In this document: one piece after another, positions 58,575-64,000 of the stretch
Position numbering within the stretch: position 1 is the first letter of the stretch
Layout: each line of letters opens with the position of its first letter
From: Actinomadura luteofluorescens
GTDB taxonomy: Bacteria; Actinomycetota; Actinomycetes; Streptosporangiales; Streptosporangiaceae
Length of the DNA: 64,000 nucleotides
Assembly (NCBI RefSeq): GCF_013409365.1
Contig: NZ_JACCBA010000001.1
Span: 7,626,001 to 7,690,000, forward strand
Reading direction: 5' to 3'
The notes under the pieces: model-generated
The model's database searches: none
The model's input: the letters and a program-made list of their open reading frames with translations, nothing else
What the model was told of the DNA's origin: nothing
Translations under genes and position numbers: made by a program

Positions 58575-60725
58575 ATGTCCGACGACGATTCCGGTACGGT
58601 CCAGGCGCTGCTGGCGCGTGTCTGCGAGTCCGGCGAGCAGGGCCACCGGCTCGCCCTGCTCCTCGAAGAGGCCCTGCCCGCCGCCGAGCGCCTCGACGCC
58701 GGTGCCCTGCGCGAGCTCGCGCCGCTGCTGAAGCGCCTCGAAGGCCGCTTCGCGCGGGCCGACGTCGCGATCGGGTACCGGGAGCGGATCGACCGCCGTC
58801 TGCGGGCTCTGCTGGCGAGCGTGGACGTGGCGTACCTGCCCGAGGGGATGCTCCCCGTTCACGACACGTGGGCGGCGCCGCTCCGGAAGCGCGTGCGGGA
58901 GGCGCCGTCGGCCGAGCTGACCCGGTTCGTCCGGCACCTGGTGAGCCTGTCCGCGCCGCGCCCCACGAGCAAGTGGCATCGGACGTGCGTCGCGCTCGCC
59001 GACGAGGCGGCCGCGCGCGGGGACGTCGCCGAATGCCTCCGCGTGCTCGCCGAGGACGAGCCGCACTGCCCCCGCGAGGACGGCCCGCACGACGAGTCCT
59101 GCGGCTACCACCACCTGGTCCACCCGCACCACGGTGACGTCGCGCGCGGAGTCCTCTGGGCGGCGGCCCTCTGTGGCGGCCCCGAGGTCGTGCCCCGCCT
59201 CCGCGCGGTCGCCCTGCGGACGGGCACGTCCGGCCGCGACCTCTACGAGGGCCCCAAGCTCGCGGGCGCGGCGATCAACGCGCTGGGCGCGATCGACGAT
59301 CCGGGCGCGCTGGAGGCGCTCTGGCGGCTCCGCGCGCCGGTCAGGAACCGCGCGCTGCGCAAGCAGCTCGACACGGCGCTCGAGGCGGCGGCCGGGCGGC
59401 AGGGCATCACGCGGGCCCAGCTCGTCGAGCGCACCGTCCCCGCCCACGGCCTCGGCCCGGACGGCTCGGTGGAGCAGGCCGCCGGCGAGCACACGGTGCG
59501 CGTCGCGGTCGAGGACGCGGCGACCGTCCGGATCACCTTCACCGGCGCGGACGGCCGCGCCTCACGGACGGCTCCGGCGGCGGTCAAGGACGGCTTCCCC
59601 GACGAGCTGAGGCGGATGAAGGCGCTCGCCAAGGAGGTGCGGGCGACGCTGTCGAGCGAGCGGGCGCGCGTCGAGGGCCTCATGTCGCAGGACCGCGTCT
59701 GGCCCTACGCCGAATGGTGCGAGCACTACCGCGACCACCCGGTCACGGGTGCGATCGTCCGCGGGCTCATCTGGGAGTTCCAGGGGGAGGACGGCCTCTG
59801 GCGCGCGTCCCTGGGCGCCCCCGCCGGCGAGGCCGCGCACGTCAGGCTCTGGCATCCCATCCGGGCGGCCCTGGACGACGTGCGGGCCTGGCGGGAGCGC
59901 GTCGTCGACGAGCAGGTCCGGCAGCCGTTCAAGCAGGCGTTCCGCGAGATCTACCTCCTCACCCCCGCGGAGGAGCGCACCGCGACCTATTCCAACCGGT
60001 ACGCGGCGCACATCGTCCACTACCGGCGGCTGTACGCGCTGTTCAAGGAGCGGGGCTGGCAGGCGAACTTCCTCGGCCGCCACGACGGCGGCTACAACGG
60101 CGAGGCGCGCGGCGAGTTCGGCGGGGGCGAGTGGCGGGCGTGCTTCTACCACGAGCCGGTCGACGACGAGGACGGCTGGACGTTCGAGCACGCCGCGACC
60201 GACCAGGTCCGCTTCGAGCGCGGGCACGGCCGGCGCTGGCGGGAGGCGCCGCTCGCCGACGTCCCGCCGCTGGTGTTCAGCGAGGCGATGCGGGACGTGG
60301 ACCTGTTCGTCGGCGTCACCTCCATCGCCGCCGACCCCGACTGGGCCGACCGGGGCGAGGACCGCCGCACCGCCTACTGGCGCGAGGCGGGCTTCGGCGC
60401 GCTGACCGCGAGCGCCGAGGTCCGCCGCGCGGCGCTGGAGCGCATCCTGCCGCGAACGAGGATCGCCGGCCGCTGCGCCCTCGACGGCCGCCACCTGGTC
60501 GTGCGCGGCGAGTTGCGCACCTACAGGATCCATCTCGGGTCGGCCAACGTCGTGATGGAACCGGACGGCGCCTACCTGTGCGTCGTCCAGGGCCGCCGGG
60601 CCCCCGGCACGCTGTACCTGCCGTTCGAGGACGAGCGGCTCTCGCTCATCCTCAGCAAGGCGTTCCTGCTCGCCGCCGACCACAAGATCGCGGACGCCTC
60701 GATCCGGCGCCAGATCGAGCGTTGA
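58575..60725 (+). CDS. DUF4132 protein, copy 1
   Basis: 716 aa. The first 270 residues are helical and repeat-like (ELAPLLKRLEGRFARADVAI, AGAAINALGAIDDPGALEAL), as in HEAT-type scaffolds, with a His/Cys-rich patch (CPREDGPHDESCGYHHLVHPHH). The DUF4132 core spans about 330-700: VWPYAEWCEHYRDHPVTGAI, RQPFKQAFREIYLLTPAEER, PPLVFSEAMRDVDLFVGVTS and DERLSLILSKAFLLAADHKI. Function unknown to me. It heads three tandem paralogues on this strand. Confidence 0.85.
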   Translation: MSDDDSGTVQALLARVCESGEQGHRLALLLEEALPAAERLDAGALRELAPLLKRLEGRFARADVAIGYRERIDRRLRALLASVDVAYLPEGMLPVHDTWAAPLRKRVREAPSAELTRFVRHLVSLSAPRPTSKWHRTCVALADEAAARGDVAECLRVLAEDEPHCPREDGPHDESCGYHHLVHPHHGDVARGVLWAAALCGGPEVVPRLRAVALRTGTSGRDLYEGPKLAGAAINALGAIDDPGALEALWRLRAPVRNRALRKQLDTALEAAAGRQGITRAQLVERTVPAHGLGPDGSVEQAAGEHTVRVAVEDAATVRITFTGADGRASRTAPAAVKDGFPDELRRMKALAKEVRATLSSERARVEGLMSQDRVWPYAEWCEHYRDHPVTGAIVRGLIWEFQGEDGLWRASLGAPAGEAAHVRLWHPIRAALDDVRAWRERVVDEQVRQPFKQAFREIYLLTPAEERTATYSNRYAAHIVHYRRLYALFKERGWQANFLGRHDGGYNGEARGEFGGGEWRACFYHEPVDDEDGWTFEHAATDQVRFERGHGRRWREAPLADVPPLVFSEAMRDVDLFVGVTSIAADPDWADRGEDRRTAYWREAGFGALTASAEVRRAALERILPRTRIAGRCALDGRHLVVRGELRTYRIHLGSANVVMEPDGAYLCVVQGRRAPGTLYLPFEDERLSLILSKAFLLAADHKIADASIRRQIER

Positions 60726-60774
60726 TCACCTGAAACGTCCCGGAACCGGCGCCTCCCTCTGGAAAGATCAATTC

Positions 60775-62010
60775 ATGACCGACGACCCCCGGCCGCCGGC
60801 CGCACTCGACCTTCTGGACCGCCCGCCCGGCCCCGCCGAACCCGCCGAGCCCCCTGAGCCCGGCGTGCCCGCGCACGGGCTCGGCCGCGACGGCTCGCTC
60901 GCCCGCGACATCGGCGGCTACCAGGCGGTCCTCGCCATCGCCGACCCGATGACCGTCCGGCTCACCTTCATCGGCGCGGAGGGCCGCCCGCTGCCGACCG
61001 TCCCGGGCGCGCTCCGCGCGTCGTTCGCCGCGCAGGTCAAGGAGACGAAGGCGCTGGCGAGGCAGGTCCGCGCGACGCTGGCCGCCGAGCGGGCGCGGGT
61101 CGAGGCGCTGATGGCGGCCGAGCGGACCTGGCCCTACGGGCAGTGGTGCCGGCACTACCGCGACCATCCGGTCACCGGGCGGGTCGCGCACGGCCTGATC
61201 TGGGAGTTCGAGGAGCCGGACGGGCACTGGCATGCCGCCACGCCCGGTGAGGACGTGCTGGTCACCGTGGACGGCCGCGCCCTGCCCGTGCCGCCGCGCG
61301 GCGCGCGGGTGCGGCTGTGGCACCCGGCGCGGGCGTTCCCGGGCGCCGTCCGGGCCTGGCGGGACTTCGTGGCCGGCAACCGGATGACGCAGTCGTTCCG
61401 GCAGGCGTTCCGCGAGACCTACCGGCCGGGCCAGTCCGGCGCCGATCTGCGCGGCGGCCGCTTCGACGGGGAGTCCCGGCGCGTCCTCGGCGAGGGCGCC
61501 TGGCGGGTCGGATGCCCCGGGGGCCGGGCACGGGTGACCTTCGAGCGGCGGGCCGCGGGCCGCTGGCGGGAGGAGCCGCACCGGGCCGTGCCACCGACGG
61601 TGTTCAGCGAGGGCATGCGGGAGGCCGACCTGTTCCTGCGCCTCGCGCCGGCGGCGGAGGACGACCCGTTCGGCGCGCCGTCGGCGACCGCGGAGATCCG
61701 CGGGGACGTGCTGCGCCGGATCCTGCCCGGCACGAGGATCGCCGGCCGCTGCTCGGTCGACGGGCGGTTCCTCGTCGTCCGCGGCGGGCTGCGCACCTAC
61801 CGCGTCCACCTCGGCTCCGGCGGCGTGCTGATGGAGCCGGGCGACCGCCGGCTGGGGGTCGAGCCGCCCCGGCGGACGGGCCAGAAGGGCCTGTTCCTGC
61901 CGTTCGAGGACGAGGGGCTGGCGCGCGTCCTCGGCACGGCGTTCCTGCTGGCCGCCGACCACCGGATCACCGACGAGGCCGTCCTGCGGCAGATCAAGAG
62001 GGGCGCCTGA
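60775..62010 (+). CDS. DUF4132 protein, copy 2 (short form)
   Basis: 411 aa: the DUF4132 core without the N-terminal helical scaffold of copies 1 and 3. TWPYGQWCRHYRDHPVTGRV, TQSFRQAFRETYRPGQSGAD, PPTVFSEGMREADLFLRLAP and DEGLARVLGTAFLLAADHRI align with copy 1, but the IYLLTPAE block is replaced by a short divergent stretch. It looks like a paralogue reduced by deletion. Its stop overlaps the next start (TGATG), so it is still translated with copy 3. Confidence 0.8.
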   Translation: MTDDPRPPAALDLLDRPPGPAEPAEPPEPGVPAHGLGRDGSLARDIGGYQAVLAIADPMTVRLTFIGAEGRPLPTVPGALRASFAAQVKETKALARQVRATLAAERARVEALMAAERTWPYGQWCRHYRDHPVTGRVAHGLIWEFEEPDGHWHAATPGEDVLVTVDGRALPVPPRGARVRLWHPARAFPGAVRAWRDFVAGNRMTQSFRQAFRETYRPGQSGADLRGGRFDGESRRVLGEGAWRVGCPGGRARVTFERRAAGRWREEPHRAVPPTVFSEGMREADLFLRLAPAAEDDPFGAPSATAEIRGDVLRRILPGTRIAGRCSVDGRFLVVRGGLRTYRVHLGSGGVLMEPGDRRLGVEPPRRTGQKGLFLPFEDEGLARVLGTAFLLAADHRITDEAVLRQIKRGA

Positions 62011-64000
62011 TGGAGCTGACCGCGCGGTTGCTGCAGGCCATGACCGACCCGACGGCGCAGGACGAGGAGTTCCGCACCTGGTATCCCGACCTGTCGGCGC
62101 TGTCCGAGCAGGACCTCGGCACCCTCGTGCCCGCCGCCTACGCGGTCGGCCGGGAGGCGCCGTTCGTGTCGATGTCCGTCCGGCTCAGGATCGAGGACGA
62201 GGCCAAGCAGCGGCAGCCGCGCTACACGCCGGAGGCGTGCGAGCGGATGTTCCAGTCGCTCGTCGACGGGCTGGCCCAGCGCAAGTGGGCGGACCTCGTC
62301 CTCGGTACGGGCACGCTGGTCCGCTGCACGGGGCCCTGGCCCGACCTCTCTCGCCCGGCCCGGACGCTGGCCGAGTTCTTCCTCGTCCACGACCGCCTCG
62401 ACCAGCCCTTCGCGCTGCTCGCGATCGCCGGGCTCGCGGGCGACGACATCCTGCGCGCGGTCGACCGCCGCCTGCGCCAGAAGTGGAAGGGACCGATCGT
62501 GCACGACGAGCTGGACACCGTCGTGCGCCTCGCTCCGGTGGAGCGGGTGCTGCTCGCCCAGGTGGCCGACAGCCGCTCGTTCAACTCCCCGCCCGTCCCG
62601 TCCGAGGTGTGGGAGCGCATCGCGGCCGTCCCCGCGTGCGCCGAGTTCGCCCGCCGGGCCCTTGAGGCCGCGGCCGAACGCGCCCGCGCCGTCCAGGAGG
62701 GGGAGGTCCCGTTCCGCGCGGACAGCGCGTTCACCGGCGACGAGGTCGCCGCCGTGGGGCTCGCTGCGCGCATCGCGCTGCTGCGCGACGAGCCGTGGCT
62801 GCCCGCCCTGTTCGACCGGCTCCTGCCCGGCATCTCGGTGGCCCCGACGCAGGCGAAGACGCTGCCGTCCCAGGCGCTGCTGTACGAGCTCGTCCGGGCC
62901 GCGCAGGAGTTCCCGACGCCCGAGCTGGTCACCGCGATCCGGACCGTCCGCGGGAACGTCCGGCACGCCGGGGTGCCCAAGCAGCTCGACAAGATGCTCA
63001 AGAAGGTCGAGGCGGCCCTCGCCGAGCGGACCGAGGTCGCGCTGCGCCTCCCCGATCTCGGCTTCGGGCCCGGCGGCGTCCTGCGCCGGGAACTCGGCGG
63101 CTACACGGCCCTTGTCACGATCACCACGGGCAGGGCCGAGCTGACCTTCGAGAAGGACGGCACGGCGCTGAAGGGCGTCCCCGTGCCCGTCCGCCGCGAC
63201 CACAAGGACGACGTCAAGGAGCTCCGCGACCTCGTCAAACGCGTCAACGCCCAGCTCGTCACGCTCGCGCGGGCGCTGGAGGGCGGCTTCACCGCCGACG
63301 CCGTCCACCCGTTCGGCCGGTGGCGGGACACGCTGCTGCGCCATCCGATCGCCGGGCCGTCGGTCGGCGCGCTCCTCTGGCAGATCGAGGCCGCCCCCGG
63401 CGACTGGCGCACCGTCCTGCCCGAGGCGGGCGAACTGCCGGACGCCGCCGACGACGCGCCCGTCCGGCTGTGGCACCCCATCAGGTCGCGGCCGGACGAG
63501 GTGCGCGCCTGGCGCGACCTGCTCGTCGACCGGCGGATCCGGCAGCCGTTCAAGCAGGCGTTCCGCGAGATCTACCTCCTCACCCCCGCGGAAGCGGACA
63601 CTGTCACGTACTCCAACCGGTTCGCCGCGCACCTCGTCCACTACCGGCGGATGTTCGCCCTGTTCCGGGCCCGCGGCTGGACGAGCGCCCTGCTCGGCCC
63701 CTGGGACGGCGGAGGTTCCGACGAGGCGGCCCGGACGCTCGCGGCGGGGGAGTGGCGGGTCAGGTTCTCCCACGTCCTGGCCGACTGGCAGGGCGAGCAC
63801 GAGATCGCCGGCACGAACCGGGTGGTGTTCGACCGCCGCGGCGACGGCGGCGGCTGGCGGGAGGCGGCCCTCGCCGACGTCCCGCCGCTGGTGTTCAGCG
63901 AGGCGATGCGGGACGTGGACCTGTTCGTCGGCGTCTCCTCCATCGCCGCCGACCCCATGTGGGAGGACGGCGAGGCGCACGAGTACTGGGTCCGCGCGTG
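62010..64000 (+). CDS. DUF4132 protein, copy 3 (partial)
   Basis: At least 663 residues, cut by the window end. From ATG 62010 (start MELTARLLQAMTDPTAQDEE) there is a helical N-terminal part, then the core: PFGRWRDTLLRHPIAGPSVG, RQPFKQAFREIYLLTPAEAD, PPLVFSEAMRDVDLFVGVSS. The 18-residue block around FREIYLLTPAE is the same as in copy 1. Start is coupled to copy 2. Confidence 0.85.
   Translation, partial: MELTARLLQAMTDPTAQDEEFRTWYPDLSALSEQDLGTLVPAAYAVGREAPFVSMSVRLRIEDEAKQRQPRYTPEACERMFQSLVDGLAQRKWADLVLGTGTLVRCTGPWPDLSRPARTLAEFFLVHDRLDQPFALLAIAGLAGDDILRAVDRRLRQKWKGPIVHDELDTVVRLAPVERVLLAQVADSRSFNSPPVPSEVWERIAAVPACAEFARRALEAAAERARAVQEGEVPFRADSAFTGDEVAAVGLAARIALLRDEPWLPALFDRLLPGISVAPTQAKTLPSQALLYELVRAAQEFPTPELVTAIRTVRGNVRHAGVPKQLDKMLKKVEAALAERTEVALRLPDLGFGPGGVLRRELGGYTALVTITTGRAELTFEKDGTALKGVPVPVRRDHKDDVKELRDLVKRVNAQLVTLARALEGGFTADAVHPFGRWRDTLLRHPIAGPSVGALLWQIEAAPGDWRTVLPEAGELPDAADDAPVRLWHPIRSRPDEVRAWRDLLVDRRIRQPFKQAFREIYLLTPAEADTVTYSNRFAAHLVHYRRMFALFRARGWTSALLGPWDGGGSDEAARTLAAGEWRVRFSHVLADWQGEHEIAGTNRVVFDRRGDGGGWREAALADVPPLVFSEAMRDVDLFVGVSSIAADPMWEDGEAHEYWVRA

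Overview
The window is very GC-rich DNA with strong third-position GC bias, lsr2, a SARP-type regulator and frequent GTG/TTG starts, so it comes from a filamentous actinomycete. The gene set would suit the Streptosporangiales/Thermomonosporaceae (Actinomadura-like), but the genus is a guess. Most of the window, about 3.8 to 52 kb, is one large natural-product gene cluster. Ordinary chromosomal genes flank it on both sides.

Left flank (1-3.8 kb): the end of an MFS transporter with its 48-residue small subunit, a MocR/PdxR regulator, a berberine-bridge-type flavin oxidase, a structured repeat (copy A) and lsr2. Cluster regulation and export (3.8-9 kb): a LuxR-type regulator, a large SARP-NB-ARC-TPR regulator and an MFS pump. 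The pump's promoter carries an 11-bp-spaced direct heptamer repeat of the kind SARPs bind.

First polyketide block (9-22.2 kb): a coupled operon KS-alpha / chain-length-factor-like KS-beta / KS with a dead AT / FabG. Divergent to it are a feruloyl-CoA-synthetase-like ligase and a MIO-type aromatic ammonia-lyase with the Phe-selective FL pair, pointing to a cinnamoyl-type starter. A discrete AT (methylmalonyl-type YASH motif), a free ACP, inositol-1-phosphate synthase and a DegT/StrS aminotransferase follow. With the inositol monophosphatase across the next intergenic region, these suggest an amino-inositol building block.

Second block, plus strand (22.4-37.5 kb): inositol monophosphatase, an atypical response regulator, a secreted arylsulfotransferase, a possible glycosyltransferase, a hypothetical protein, a free condensation domain, a type III PKS, a PAPS-type sulfotransferase, a type II thioesterase, a GH3 glucosidase, a MATE pump, a second arylsulfotransferase and a GT2. 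The type III PKS, sulfotransferase and arylsulfotransferase trio matches the two-step phenol-shuttle sulfation known from caprazamycin-type antibiotics, here with three arylsulfotransferase paralogues.

Third block, minus strand (37.5-52 kb): a PKS with domains KS-AT-DH-KR-ACP-C-FkbH, an ACP-thioester-reductase, an alpha/beta hydrolase with a Cys nucleophile, the third arylsulfotransferase and a GT1. The C-FkbH fusion followed by ACP-reductase suggests an unusual ending in which glycerate from FkbH is acylated and reductively released. My inferred product is a sulfated, glycosylated, aryl-primed polyketide, perhaps joined to an aminocyclitol.

Right flank (52-64 kb): three more copies of the structured repeat, one split by an intact IS481-family element with a CTAG-containing 6-bp duplication; then a GroES-like protein, a trypsin-like protease, a DMT exporter, an SDR, a Baeyer-Villiger-type monooxygenase and three tandem DUF4132 genes, the last cut by the window end. 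The repeats occur only outside the cluster's edges and show compensatory changes in two stems, so they look like a conserved structured element of unknown function.
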